From Apostichopus japonicus (Eukaryota; Echinodermata; Holothuroidea; Aspidochirotida; Stichopodidae): a stretch of 64,000 bases of DNA. Below are positions 47,998 to 59,649 of the stretch, in pieces. The notes under the pieces were generated by a model. That model saw nothing but the letters and a program-made list of their open reading frames with translations, ran no database searches and was not told the origin of the DNA. Position numbers and translations under genes: made by a program. Positions within the stretch are counted from its first letter, which is position 1; each line of letters starts with the position of its first letter. The stretch is taken from NCBI RefSeq assembly GCF_037975245.1, contig NC_092570.1:14222501-14286500 (forward strand), given 5' to 3'.

Positions 47998-48568
47998 AGG
48001 ATTGGTTCAGGTGTTTGACATGTCTATTTTGTATGAAAGAGCAAAAAAAGACAAAAAGAACAGTGAAGAAACTACCATGATAGCATGCTCTGTTAAGGAG
48101 ATATGACACTTTGAAGATAACAAAATTTCTTTGAAAACAACTGGTGTAGAAAGACTTACTGTGAGGGTGTAACGTCACATCCTCACTTCCTTAACATTTG
48201 TGAATGTATTTCTTTAAAAATTATTTACATTTTTTAACACATTTGAAAATAATATAATCAAAAATTCTTCAGATGTTTAATCTCAAATACTTCCTTTGAC
48301 AAATATGAGATCTCCTGACATATCTTTTGGTTGAAAGTCACTAAATCTCACAAAATATTTAGAGAAAAAAACAAAGACTTTTCAGGAATGTGAGGATGTG
48401 ACATCACAGCTAGTCAGATTTCAGCAGTTTCTACACAATCTGATAAAACTTTACACTTGAATATCTCTTTAACCGAAAAAGATATTTGAACAGTTTTTTC
48501 ACCATTGTGTTTCTTTTATTGTCCCTCTTTCATATAACATAAACATGTATGACAACTGAACCAATCCT
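47998..48568. mobile_element. TTAA-flanked MITE, 571 bp
   Basis: TTAA stands at 47994-47997 and 48569-48572. The ends are inverted repeats: AGGATTGGTTCAGGTGTTTG on the left, and AGGATTGGTTCAGTTGTCAT read inward from the right. The first 14 bases are identical and similarity extends through TGACATGT and ATGAAAGAG. The interior has inverted GTGAGGGTGTAACGTCAC / GTGAGGATGTGACATCAC blocks. No protein frame. Different termini from the 15877 family, but the same TTAA-AGG layout. Confidence 0.82.
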
Positions 48569-49718
48569 TTAAAGCTAAGGTATGACAGAGAAAAAGAGAT
48601 GAAGAAAGCATGTCCGACCACATTTTGAGATAAGCACAATCTAACATTAATTATTTAATTCTCCAGAGTGAAAGGTGGACCTAATCAACCTTTCTTTTGC
48701 CGTTTAGAAGCACAATTCAAGTGGTACGCCACACACTAATGGGGGCGGCCTTCAGAGACATATTGTGTTTTTCCAAATTTCTGCACGAAACATGAAGCTG
48801 CGAGTGACCAAACGCAGAAAGCAGGTCAGTTCAGGCTACGAATCGTGACAAACCTTTGAAGTCCACTCCTACCCCCTATTATGAATAAGCAACACCCCCA
48901 TTGGTCTATAACAAAGAGCACCCACCTACCCAAAATGAGTGTGAACGTCGAATGGACATGTTCCAGCCTCGATTGAATATAAAAGAGATTGTGCTGATGG
49001 ATCAGTTAAGAGCGCTAATGAATGAAGACAACAGGAGATTCTGACAAACCTTCGACTAGATAAAACAGATGACTGTCCTCCTAAACAAATCAACTCGCAC
49101 GATTCCCACAGCTGCATAGCTCCGAAAACTGTTAGCTTCCAAGGCCAGGCTTAACTAACCTCTCCACTAAATGTGTTACAGCCACTCGTCCTCCCATTTT
49201 TGAGAGCCTTGATTTTTTAAGTGAGTCCAGACTTTAAAAAATAGTTTAAAAAAAAAATTGTCCAAAATATTTGAGGGCCACTAGCTGCCAGTAGTGTTTC
49301 CAAGCCACATGTCCTTTCCTTGCTACAATTATTGCCTCCGTAGCATTTTACTGTAGCAGAGGGGGGGGGTGGGACAAAAGATTGCCTCTGGGCGACCATT
49401 AATTTAATCTATTCTGGTGGCCTTTAAGATCCACGGTCCGCATTAACGTCTAAAGTGAAAGATAAACATGTCGATAATGGGAAAGTTTGCTGGGATGTAA
49501 TATCTTTGGTCAACAGTTTGCTTGCCTCTCACCCCTGTAGGTTATCAGACCCTCCTGTAGAGGGGTGTTGGGGACACCCACCACCAAGTGAAATGGGACA
49601 CCAATGGGTACATCACCACACCCCCTCAGGGATCTAAATATTGACATATGCAGCCAAAATTGAAAAACAGACTAAAGGCATATTAGTATTGGATCAAATT
49701 AGTTTGGGATGTGATTAC

Positions 49719-49743
49719 TAGACTAGACTAGACTAGACTAGAC
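49719..49743. repeat. ACTAG pentanucleotide run
   Basis: Five tandem GACTA units. Confidence 0.9.
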
Positions 49744-49770
49744 TGACTACAGTTGATATAAATTTCCTGG

Positions 49771-50130
49771 TCAATTTTTCTAGATACATATATAGACAAA
49801 GGATTTAATCATGCTAAGATGTAACATCTTTAAGCAATTTTTTTTAATTGATTATGATACAAATTTGTTGTGCTTTTTTATACTAAAATCCCATAACAAC
49901 ATTATTCATTAGCTTGGCAAATAGAAGTGGAACTTTACACAAATTTATAATTTTTCTGGTCTAGTGCTCTAGATATATCTAGACAAAAGATGATCGTGCT
50001 AAGCTGCAACAACTTTAAGCATTTTTCTTTTAATTGACTGTGATACAAATTTGTTGGGCTTTTATATACTAAAATCCCATAACAACATAATTCATTAATT
50101 GGGCAAAAGGAATTTGTGGAAGATGTAACA
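49771..50130. repeat. tandem duplication, period about 189 bp
   Basis: The first copy (CTAGATACATATATAGACAA, CATGCTAAGATGTAACATCT, GATACAAATTTGTTGTGCTT, AAAATCCCATAACAACATTA) is repeated about 189 bp later with scattered changes (CTAGATATATCTAGACAAAA, CGTGCTAAGCTGCAACAACT, GATACAAATTTGTTGGGCTT). Similarity is around 80-85 percent by eye, so the duplication is not recent. Confidence 0.85.
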
Positions 50131-50289
50131 AATTCATATATAATTGTTTGATTGACCATTGACCCATTTCGGTGGGAATAGGCCAGTAATGCTGCCAAAA
50201 ATACCTCAAAAAACCCTGTACAGTTGAAAGGGATACCCTGGTAGTGGCTGGAAAATGTTGCTTTACAAAAACTGCTGGGAACCAACAAA

Positions 50290-51837
50290 AAATGACTTTT
50301 GATACGTTTTCATAGCTTTTTCATAACTTTTAAGAACAAGAAAAATGAGGCAAGCACCAACGATAAATTATCATTTGACAGTTTTAAGATTCTGTGCTCG
50401 AAATGACTGCATGATGAGGAAGAACTGGTCACTCTATCTTTTGTTCTTTCATAGGGGGCCGGATTTCGATCTTATCGCACACGTTCTGCTTTTCTTATAG
50501 ACACCAAGACTTCTCCTTCTGCTCTGAAACTTAAGCTTTCTTTGTTTCTCCAAATTCTAATCTAAGTCGCTCTTTGTTCGTATCAATTAAACGGTAATCT
50601 TTTCTGACTCTGTTTTTCTGTCCACGAAAGTATCAAAATAAAATCTGGAAATCTTAGCTTTGTTCCTTGAACAAACGGGCTTGACGCAGCAAATACGAAA
50701 TAACCATATTCAACTGTTAGCTTAAGCAAAGAAGTCATCAGTTTTACCCTCCCCCGCCTACCCCCCCCCCCTATATGCTAGCAAGCAAGCTTGCAGCGAG
50801 GCCATACTCATATCCATAGTTTAGCATATATACTTTGGATGGACGTTTAGTTACTCTCAAGAATTAGTACTCAGACATTTACTTGAGTAATTTTTGGAAA
50901 TCTGCTATATAAATGGTTACTAGTGCAAGATTAAGTACTCATACTCATGTTTAGAGCCAATTCTCTTACTTGAACTTCTTTTGGAAGGCTCCCCCTACAC
51001 CTTCACTATCCCACCCCCTTCCCCTTCCCCTCCCCCCCAGTTAGGTAAGCATCACTCACTTTCATCCACAATCATTCTTCACTTTTCTAATCGCCAGGTT
51101 CCTCAACACTTCAGATATATATTTTTGAGCGTACCAGACCAATTACCCTCATTCTCTATGACAGTCTGATGGTGTAACATTTCTACAGAAGAGGCTAAGG
51201 GTCACCCTAGATATTTCCACTCTCATTTTCCTCAAGTATGAAAATCAGGGCTACTGAACTCCCCTTACCCTGCCAAACATGGGATCCGAATACACCTGTT
51301 GGGAATTTAAATTTGGCAAGGGAGGTTTACTTTCAGAAAGTTTATAAGTGACACCCTATTATCGAACCTGTCATAAGCTAAATCTGGAGAATGAATTGAA
51401 TTACCGCGAGAACAACAAGAATCAAACATAATGTCACCGAAACACTTGCAATTTTTTAACTCGCTAGCTCGGACCTCAAGACAAAAGACAGCATGCGACT
51501 GATTGGTCGTAGAAATTAAACGTCCAAATGGCTTCAACAAATATCTAAAGCAACAGCTACTGATTAGCCCTGCCTTGAGTGCAATAACCATGGTAACTTA
51601 AAGCAGCTGGGTGTGTTTGCAATATGACGACTACTACCATGTACATTACACATCACAAGCTTAAAGTTAGTCAGTTAGATTAGTTTGTTTGTATGGTTGT
51701 TGTTTGTTTATTTGTTTGTATTATAGTGTTACAATCACACATGTATGCTTTATTCATCAACAGAATCCCCTTTACTTTATACTAAGCATCAAAACTAACC
51801 CTTGGATAAACACAACACTAGTTTTATTATGACCTAT
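50290..51837. other. unique sequence, no recognised gene
   Basis: A minus-strand frame near 51065-51115 ends in a stop 5 bases before a perfect GTGAGT donor and is therefore not called. C-rich runs lie near 50745-50772 and 50990-51040. Confidence 0.35.
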
Positions 51838-52150
51838 GATAATGATAATAATAATAATAATAATCAGCAGTTATATCGACGCTTAAGCGACCACAAATGT
51901 GGGAGAAACCCGCAAGGGCTTATGGATTACAACTTACACGTCGGGTGGCTTCCAATTCAACATTTTAACTCAAATTTGGAATCTTTTCAATTTAGAAAGT
52001 CATTTCAGATGGGAAAACCGTAGATTGCTCTTGGATGAAAAACCCACCTTACTATGACCCGGCCGGGAATCGAACCCCGAACCTCCCGATTGCTAAGCCT
52101 CATTGCTTCAAATGCCACCGCCTTTATCCACTCGGCCACAGCACCGGCCA
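51838..52150 (-). mobile_element. SINE-B full-length copy, minus orientation
   Basis: Read in reverse it has a tRNA-like head (GCCGGTGCTGTGGCCGAGTG with the A box, and GGTTCGGGGTTCGATTCCCG with the B box). A body of about 190 bp shared with 55329-55612 follows, then an ATT microsatellite tail. The head looks like a class II (Leu/Ser-type) tRNA, with TGGCCGAGTGG intact. Part of the head (CTGTGGCCGAGTGGTGG) is partly repeated just beyond the 5' end. It has the best-preserved promoter of its family here. Confidence 0.88.
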
Positions 52151-52272
52151 CCACTCGGCCACAGTCATAATCTTTCATGACTAATGATAATCATCTATGA
52201 CTTTTAATAATCTAACACAACTTAAGTACTATTAATTAGAACACTATACACTATATTTTTAAATCTACCATT

Positions 52273-52312
52273 ATATATATATATATATATATATTATAAT
52301 ATAATATAATAT
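52273..52312. repeat. TA microsatellite
   Basis: Pure TA then TATAA units. Confidence 0.93.
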
Positions 52313-52319
52313 AAATAAT

Positions 52320-54100
52320 CTATTGTGACCCATTATAAGTTATTACAGAAATTAATTATCTACTACAGTATGACTCTATTATAATTTTTCATAGGACTTA
52401 ACAATAATTTCCCAGCTCTGCAATATAGTTTGCATAACAAATCGAAAACTACTTCAAACATTACACACATGTGAAACATGATTCACGGTAAACACTTCAT
52501 GAAGAGAAACATTATAACTTAATTCATTGTATGAGTAAGTGCATCCTGTTTCCCCCACAATCTGCTGTCTTACAATGTGGAAGAGAGTTTGAATGTTACG
52601 AAGCAAAACTTTTTCTATTTCGGTACCTATCTTTACAATTCGTTGGCAAAAATATGACAATTTCGTTTCAAAATTTACAACCACAGCTAAAACCTATGTT
52701 CTCACAAGGTCAGTGTAATATAACCAGCTTTCAACTCTCCATTCAGAACCCACACTTTATACAACACCCACAATTGTCAGAACAAGAGCATTATGTTACA
52801 AATCGGAGTATAGAATAATGCTCAGGTGAGACTTACATTGTCTTCACTTTAATATTGTTAATCTGTGTAGTGACTGGTTTGAGGTTTTCTGACATGCATG
52901 TCCATGCGCCAAACACTCACACGCCCCCGCCCCCATAAGGCACTACGATAGTTTTACAGTAACCGTTTCTCACGCTGATAAAGATCGAAATCTTAACGAA
53001 ACTCGCAATAAAAGGGACTCAAAATTAGATGCACATTGACTACTAAGTGATTTTAGAAACAAAAGTCTAAAGTATTGAGTTTGACCTTTGACCTTCCATA
53101 TCCAATTCAGCATGAGGTAGACCTCAAAGTCCAAGAGGCTAACCTAGTTAATTTAGCTAACTGGGTCAAACATATTGGTTTACAAGTAAGGAATGGCAAT
53201 ATTTTATTTGTCTCTGCTTGTTCGAGCAGGAAGTTATCGGATATATACAAAACTGAGGGTTCATTTTGCTCTCAGGCCATTTAGTTCAGCGCACAGGTAC
53301 TCACTAGATGTACCAAAACCATTGTTGGTGCACGCATACTCTAGCTGTTCCGCAAAGGGAAAAATAACTGCAGTAACACTCCTTGGATCTAAATGGATTA
53401 TTCTGCAAATTTAGATGTTTTTTGAGGCCGAAAACCTACAGATCTCATCCTATCAGGTTTGGAACTAATAATTTATAAAGTGAGCAATTTGACTTATTTA
53501 AATAAGTGAGTATCTTTTGCAAACGTGGTGCCAAGAAACAAAGTGGTGCAGTTTATTCATTGAATAATTTTAAGATCTAATGGGAGAAAATACCTCCGAG
53601 ATGGACAGACGTTTACTGCAGTTGACGAAGATGTTAGTTCTCTGGGAGATTGATAAAGGTAGAAATTAAGAAGGTTAATTGGTCCACCGATGATATTTGT
53701 CAATATTTGCATCAACCAATTCACCTAAATCAATTCTTGAAACTAAATGATAACGTGTCTAGTAAAGTAAATATCAGATATTAACAGAAAACATCATCTT
53801 ATTAATATTCATAAAGAACAATAAACGAACCAATCATATGATGTTAATGGAGAGAGATGATACTAGTGCATTATGAGGAAATATTACCTCATTGACAAGT
53901 TCAATGTTTGGTGTTTTTACACTTGATTGCGAGTTTCTATCAGCGTCACAAAATCATGCTATATTCTGGGTAAACTCCCGAATCTAAGTATCTAACTACT
54001 GGAAATTCTCGAAACTACGAACATTGTCGAGAACCATCTGGTTGTTCCCGATTATAGAGTTTCAACTGTTCAATCCAACCAGAAACTTTTCTGCCCCAGA
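52320..54100. other. unique sequence with one DR1 motif
   Basis: No gene recognised. TTTGACCTTTGACCTTCC near 53078-53096 is a perfect DR1, without the rest of the tandem-repeat unit around it. 53700-53960 is repeat-free with many A+T-core words (ATTAATATTCATAAAGAACA), a weak candidate for regulatory DNA. Confidence 0.3.
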
Positions 54101-54104
54101 AACC

Positions 54105-54262
54105 AGGGGTATAGCTAGACTTCTGTTTTAAGGGGCTTCCAATGCTCTTCTAGGGGGAGGGGGGGGAGCAGGCATGACCTATTTTCTATACAAAACAGTT
54201 GGGTGAGGCATGATATATATTTGGGGGGCCAAGCCCCCTCCCTTCTACCACCAAGGGCTATG
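54105..54262. mobile_element. probable worn hAT-like MITE
   Basis: CAGGGGTATAGCTAGAC on the left and GGCTATGTTACTG on the right resemble the CAG..CTG ends of the other elements, and G-rich and C-rich blocks (AGGGGGAGGGGGGG, GCCAAGCCCCCTCCC) are in similar places. No target duplication is visible. Confidence 0.4.
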
Positions 54263-54393
54263 TTACTGCCCACAGCTCATACAATGTTTCATCGTTTCAT
54301 TCTAAAATCTGTGACTTTTTTTGCTTAATTTTTATCATTTTATCATCCCTTTGTAATAGAAAACATGCCCCAAAATTGTAACAATAATTTTAC

Positions 54394-54495
54394 AGCCAAA
54401 AACAAAAGAGCCAAATCCCCTTCTTTCCTGGTACAATACAAATGAGTTAACATTGAGTGTGCTAAGAGCAGCAGACTGTGACAAATTCACAGCAA
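54394..54495 (-). CDS. weak candidate exon (102 nt)
   Basis: On the minus strand a fine acceptor (CCTTGTTTCTTTTTTCACCTGAAG) precedes 54495. About 33 codons are open, reading AVNLSQSAALSTLNVNSFVL and then YQERRGFGSFVFG, up to a poor donor (GCT|GTAAAATT). No domain is recognised. The acceptor is good but the donor is not, so this may be chance. Confidence 0.2.
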
Positions 54496-55328
54496 CTTCA
54501 GGTGAAAAAAGAAACAAGGTTTGATATATTTTTTTTAGTTGACATTCCGGTAAATGGGCCAACGTCTGACTACACATTGGTCTATTACAGAGGTTACTTT
54601 AGTGTATTGGCGTATGTTGCACCCAGATCCAGATACTCCCTAGGAACAAAATATCTTGTCTAAACGTGTATGGGGTCGTTATTGTTTTCTCTTTCAAGTT
54701 CTGATATCAGAAGTAATCTTATTCTCTCGTCCTAGATGCTGGATGGTTTCACTCAATTATTACGGAAAGCGTGATTTAAGTTCTGATTTTTGTGATGTTA
54801 AATGTAACTGTCATCTAAGAATTGTCAGGAAGAGACGCAGGTTAAAGTACATAGTTCCATTCGTGACATGTGGCTCCAACCACCTACATTTATTTTAAGC
54901 ACCCCCCTCCCCCTACCCTCCCCCCCCCCGTTGCTTGTAAAATCTTACCTTGTAAATCTCTTAAATCCTTGTTTGCACTAGCTAAAGTAAAGTTTTACTT
55001 TGCTGTAAATGCCACCTCTATGTACAGAGGTGCTAAATAACTTAAATAAGCTTATAAAATTTTGATCCCCAGGTTTTGGATCTGACTGAGGAGAATCAAC
55101 TAACCGAACCAGATTTTTTGTTGAATTTGTCCGTAGAATTTGTATTTGTCACAGTCTCAATATTTTGGCTGCCAGAAACTTCTGAATAGTGGAAAAAGCC
55201 CTTGTCCAATTGATGCAAACTGGAAAGTTTCAAACATTCTTTGCTTTCCCTCTTAATGAAACTAAATTTGACTAGTCAAGCTAAAGATTTAAATTATGTA
55301 TGGAGGTTTTGCATCAAAATAGCATAGA

Positions 55329-55579
55329 CCGGTGCTGTGGCCGAGTGGATAAAGGCATTTGAAGCAATGAGGCTTAGCAATCGGGAGGTTCCGGGTTCGG
55401 CCTGGTCATAGTAAGGTGGGTTTTACTTCCAAGAGCAATCTACAGTTTTCCCCATCTTAAATGACTTGATAGATAAGATTCCAGACTTGAGTTAAATTGG
55501 AAGCCACCCAACATGTTAGTCAAAATCCATAAGCCCTTGCGAGTTTCTCCCACATTTGTGGTCGCTTAAGCGTGGTATG

Positions 55580-55612
<33 letters not shown>
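55329..55612 (+). mobile_element. SINE-B full-length copy, plus orientation
   Basis: Begins CCGGTGCTGTGGCCGAGTGG with the A box. The B-box region GGTTCCGGGTTCGGCCTGG is damaged, and nine bases after AAAGGC are missing compared with the 51838 copy. The body (GGTGGGTTTTACTTCCAAGA, AATTGGAAGCCACCCAACAT, CATAAGCCCTTGCGAGTTTC, TTTGTGGTCGCTTAAGCG) and a long ATT tail follow. Probably silent. Confidence 0.9.
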
Positions 55613-55619
55613 GTTATTA

Positions 55620-56869
55620 GTTTCATAACTTGATGACATTAATAACAGCCCACACTATATATAAGCAAAGTAGGCTGAGCCAACCTAATTTTTTTTTCTC
55701 CTTTTTTTTTTTTCTTACGAAAGAGTTCCAGTTTTAGGTCAAATTTCTATATTTGCTTTGAACATATTTTGACGCTGTTATCTACAAAAGATAAATCTGA
55801 ATATGAAATAAATTAATGGAGGAAGGAACTCTTGCTTTCAAAATAATATCACCACAAATGTGCTCCCTAACAATGGTTTATATTTAAAGTAATTCCAATC
55901 CCTCTTTCAAACTGGTATGTGGAATCAATGCCACAACGATGTACTATCTATACATACAGATATATATTTAATCGTGCTACAGAATTTGCAGAATTCTCTC
56001 GTTAGCACCCAGTCTCCAGTGATCGCATTCTCGGTGCGGTGCATCATGGATATATGATTTTTAATATCGGTTATGATCACCAGCAGCGTCTCTGAAAGGC
56101 TCGCATTTGTTTACGACAGCCGGAGCCGCGGGAAGCCTTCTGTCTTATAGTTTGCCATTGTGACCCATCTGACAAGTTAATGTTCGTTCCGCAGATGAAA
56201 TTTTGCCTATCAAAAGAAAACTCAGGGACCGCCCGGGCGGAGGGTGGCTATACCTATCGCGGCGAAAAATGCGCCTTGACCCAAAGGTCAATTTTCTATT
56301 CTGTAAGGCACAAAGGGGGAAAAGTATTGCTGTCTGCAAATACAAAGGAATAGATAGAAAAAGCCAAACGTGGTTGACGTGCCGCTATTATTCACATCCC
56401 CATGCGCCTCAGGAAAAAATAGAAGAGATGGAAGGATCTGCACGTAGGAGACAAGGGGGGTGTCTTGAACCCTCCAATTAAAGACACAATACCTGAAGGT
56501 CAGTGAAGGTCACTGGTGCCCTAGGTAACCAATGTAGAACACTCCCCATGTAGCATTCTGTGCCACACAGCAAGGCGCACATCCGTGTTAATAGGAGACT
56601 GATGTATGTGGTTCAGTAATTACACAGCACAGATAACGGCCTGGACAGGAAAGCGGAATGGCCAAATTAAGGACATGAGTATAGTCAAAAAATTTGGTAA
56701 ATGAAGAAAGAGCCTTAACCTCCACAAGGCTTATGAATTTGACATATAAGATTAATGTGTACCAGAATGCCAAAGAAATGTATATATAACCAAATATGTA
56801 AATGAGGTGAAAGATATGTACATGCTATATGCCAGTGTAAACACTTATATCTGCCACATATCAGTTTAC
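55620..56869. other. unique sequence, no recognised gene
   Basis: 56000-56470 has more balanced composition and open frames on both strands (minus 56145-56345, plus 56203-56481), but no splice or domain support. Confidence 0.35.
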
Positions 56870-57236
56870 CTTATGGATACTTTAGGATGTGGACATATCC
56901 TTAAAGATGTGGACATATCCTTTAGGATGTGGACATACCCTTTAAGATAAGAGTTATCCTTTATGATGTGGACATATCCCTTAAGATGTGGACATATCCT
57001 TTAAGATCATGGTATATCCTTTATGATGTGTACATATCCTTAAAGATGAGGATATATACTTTAGGATGTCGACATATCCCTTAAGATGTGGGCATATCCT
57101 TTAAGATGAGGATACATCCTTTAGGGTGTTGACATATCCTTTATGATGTGGGCATATTGTTTAATATGGGGTATGTCCTTTAGGATGTGGACATATCATG
57201 TAGGATATGGACATATCCTTCAGATGTTGGGTATAT
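56870..57236. repeat. 20-bp minisatellite, about 18 copies
   Basis: Units of GATGTGGACATATCCTTTAA repeat every 20 bp with many point variants (GATGAGGATATATACTTTAG, GATGTGTACATATCCTTAAA). It has the same unit length as the array at 14831-15441 but an unrelated sequence. Confidence 0.93.
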
Positions 57237-58289
57237 CTTTCACAACATCATTACATCTAGTATTTTGGTGTTCCATAGCACACTGTGTTTTGTCTCTAAA
57301 CAAATATTTACCTTCAAAAGAAACTTCTTTTCTTGCATCTGGGCCACTATATTGCATGTAAACACTACTCTAGAAACAGAATATCATTGAACACATCCAA
57401 TCAAGATGTCACCAGTTGAGGTAAAATAATGCCAAACCTAGTAATATACAGAGAGCCATGAGGTGTCCCATTCCCAAAATGAAGAGTGGATATGAACTTG
57501 AATATTGTTAATACCGTTGTACTCATTTATGTATTTTAACCTCACTCTTCACACTTTTGAGCTTTGAACTTCAAAATCCTGAGAAGTCTTATAAAAGAAG
57601 AACATTTTTAACAGTTTAAATCGGGTAAATTTCAAAGATTTATCATCAAACATGCATATCACTATCAAGAAGTTTTGAAGAGACTACAAATCCAAGGCCC
57701 CTACTTTAACTCAAACCATGGAAGTGCTTGCTGCTACCTTGAGATAAATTTTTGAAGTTTCAAAGATTTTTTTCAAGGGAGAATCAGGCGTCATTGATAA
57801 TTGAGCCCAACCTTTAACCAAAACTCTACCCGACCACCGAGTAAATATGCTGCAATATCACTCAATATGGCTGCGAGCTACGGAGTCAGTTCAAAATGAA
57901 GTCAAAATCAACAATACTTGCCTCAGTTTGGTTACCCCTCAAAATTGTTAGTCCACAAAGGAAGAAAGAATAACAAACCCTCTGGCATATTGAGTATCAA
58001 ATAGCAGAGGTTTTGGACTGGTTGCTATTTTGGGGTATTGAAGTAAGTGTGTTAGGCCTAATGGCAATAGACAGGTTACCATGTTAAACAGGCTGCGATC
58101 TACAGGACAGAGTAGGCCACCACCCTGACAGTGTTTTCCTTACCTAGGAGGGGCTTCCAACCTAGTTAGGAGATATCACAGCAAATTATCCTTTTGTTTC
58201 AGGGACAGAGGGATGGTTAACAAGGTCCTTTCCCTCTCTGGTTGACAGGTTCAGAAAATGGGTAGAAATCTCTCTTTTCATCAGAATTA

Positions 58290-58330
58290 TCACTTCTTGT
58301 TGGTGTCCAACAGAAGCTGACAGGGATCAG
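58290..58330 (-). CDS. possible terminal exon of the 58-63 kb minus-strand gene
   Basis: A strong acceptor (TTTTCTCTCCTAATACAG on the minus strand) precedes 58330. Taking one base from the exon ending at 58421, the frame reads A, then DPCQLLLDTNKK, then TGA. A second acceptor nine bases on (GATCCCTGTCAG) would instead give about 43 codons starting SVGHQQEVIILMKREI. A third reading in phase 0 (SFCWTPTRSDNSDEKRDFYP) does not fit the upstream phase. The choice among them is open. Confidence 0.3.
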
Positions 58331-58420
58331 CTGTATTAGGAGAGAAAAAACGAGCAAAACAGTGAGATTTCGATGATTTCTATAAACAACTGAGAATAAC
58401 AAATGCTGAATTGCACATAC

Positions 58421-58557
58421 CGTTAGCCTCTGCAATCACCAACGTAATCAGAGTGTAGGGAATATGGATAAAATACCTTGTTACCGACAAAAACTGACAC
58501 CAATGAGTCTCATATCGAGCACACAGATCTTCATCAAACCAGTAGATCTCAATATGA
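58421..58557 (-). CDS. candidate internal exon (137 nt), product unknown
   Basis: On the minus strand ATTGTTCCTATGACAG precedes 58557, and GCTAACG|GTATGTGC follows 58421. One base, 45 codons and one base are open, from HIEIYWFDEDLCARYETHWC to ITLVIAEAN. The phase in (2) matches the phase out of 59498-59643. Alternating hydrophobic residues and aromatic and cysteine positions suggest a folded, possibly extracellular beta-rich domain. I do not recognise the family with confidence. A hAT-type MITE sits only 19 bp upstream of the acceptor AG. Confidence 0.5.
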
Positions 58558-58579
58558 CTGTCATAGGAACAATGAAGAC

Positions 58580-58932
58580 CAGTGGCGTAGGAAGGTACTT
58601 TTGAGTGGGGTGGCTGAAGACTGATGGCCAGCCTGGGGGAGGGGTCTAAGGGGTCTTGGAATTTTTTTGCATTTCCAGGTGGCCTCAGATGCAATTTGGT
58701 GCAATATAGCACACTTCAACCCACCCACTCCATTTTGTATATAATTTTGCATTTTCACCTGGCCTTAGATGCAATTTGGTGCTCCAAATGAGATTTTTTT
58801 TCTCATTTGGAAATGAAAAAGGGGTTTTCTGACTTGCGAAAAGGGGGGGGGTCGGAATGATACTTCCGCCCCTCCACATTTTTCACCGGGGGGGCTGGCA
58901 CCCCCCCAGCCCCCCCGGTTCCTACGCCCTTG
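58580..58932. mobile_element. hAT-type MITE with 8-bp target duplication, 353 bp
   Basis: ATGAAGAC flanks it on both sides (58572-58579 and 58933-58940). The ends are CAGTGGCGTAGGAA and TTCCTACGCCCTTG, a 14-bp terminal inverted repeat with two mismatches. Inside, GGTGGCCTCAGATGCAATTT and CTGGCCTTAGATGCAATTTG form an internal near-repeat about 90 bp apart. No transposase frame. The intact duplication marks a clean hAT insertion. Confidence 0.92.
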
Positions 58933-59497
58933 ATGAAGACAACATTCTACGTTGGGGGGGAGGGGAAGGGGAATGATGACCTTTAAGTACCAAACAAGTG
59001 GACTTTTCAGAATATTTAAATGCTTGCGTTAAATGTATTTGTCAGTTTCTAAAATAGTGTGGGAATTCTCGGTAGTTAGGCTGCATGTACAAGTCTTGTT
59101 AAAATTATTATGTTCTTTAAACTTGTTTTTAGGCATGTAAGAAGAAGAAAAAGTTCAAAGAAGAAGCAGTTTATGAATGAAATATCAGATATGTTTTATA
59201 GTTATGATATAGGATTTGTAATTTTGAGGTCAGTGCTTCAGATATCATGTCAGCCAAAAACTTTTGTTCAAAGTTTCTAATAACTTCTTCATATCATAAC
59301 AGCGTTACAGGACACCTATAGAATTATGTATCTCCAATCTGAACGTTTAATTAAGGGCATTCCGGGGGAGGGATTCGGTAGGTCATGTTGACATTTCAGT
59401 TAACTGAGTCTGCACCGTCAACAAGCACCGACACTTTAAGAATTTCTAAGGGAGTACAGGCAATGCACTGTGGGATGCCATAGCCATGTTCACATAC

Positions 59498-59643
59498 TTG
59501 GAAAGCCCAATTAGGTAAACAGCAATAAAAGTCGCATCAAAAGGAACTTGTTTGATTTCCTTACAGGTAAGACCACCATCTATTGTTCCACACAAAGAAC
59601 TTTGTGTAACTTTGGGGTCAATAGGCAGCACTTTTTCCTTTAA
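59498..59643 (-). CDS. candidate internal exon (146 nt), product unknown
   Basis: On the minus strand CTAAATCTGTTTGCCCAG precedes 59643 and TTTCCAA|GTATGTGAA follows 59498. 48 codons and two bases are open, from LKEKVLPIDPKVTQSSLC through GTIDGGLTCKEI to AVYLIGLS. TIDGGLT resembles an Asp-box loop (S/T-x-D-x-G-x-T), which would fit a beta-propeller, but one match is weak. It joins 58421-58557 in phase 2 and accepts phase 0 from a candidate at 63272-63294. An alternative donor (ACCT|GTAAGG) inside it would break the frame of the next exon. Confidence 0.5.
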
Positions 59644-59649
59644 CTGGGC

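Noticed and set aside
51060-51120. Minus-strand exon ending at a perfect GTGAGT donor
   Set aside because: An in-frame stop lies five bases before the donor in the only sensible frame.
54945-54985. Minus-strand 33-base exon reading SANKDLRDLQ before GTAAGA
   Set aside because: Only one of three frames is open and the block is too short to separate from chance.
58421-59643. Naming the minus-strand exons as calcium channel alpha-2/delta or as a sortilin-type propeller
   Set aside because: Scattered matching positions (a Y-x-F-D-x-D start, one shared Cys, and an Asp-box-like TIDGGLT) are not enough without a profile search.
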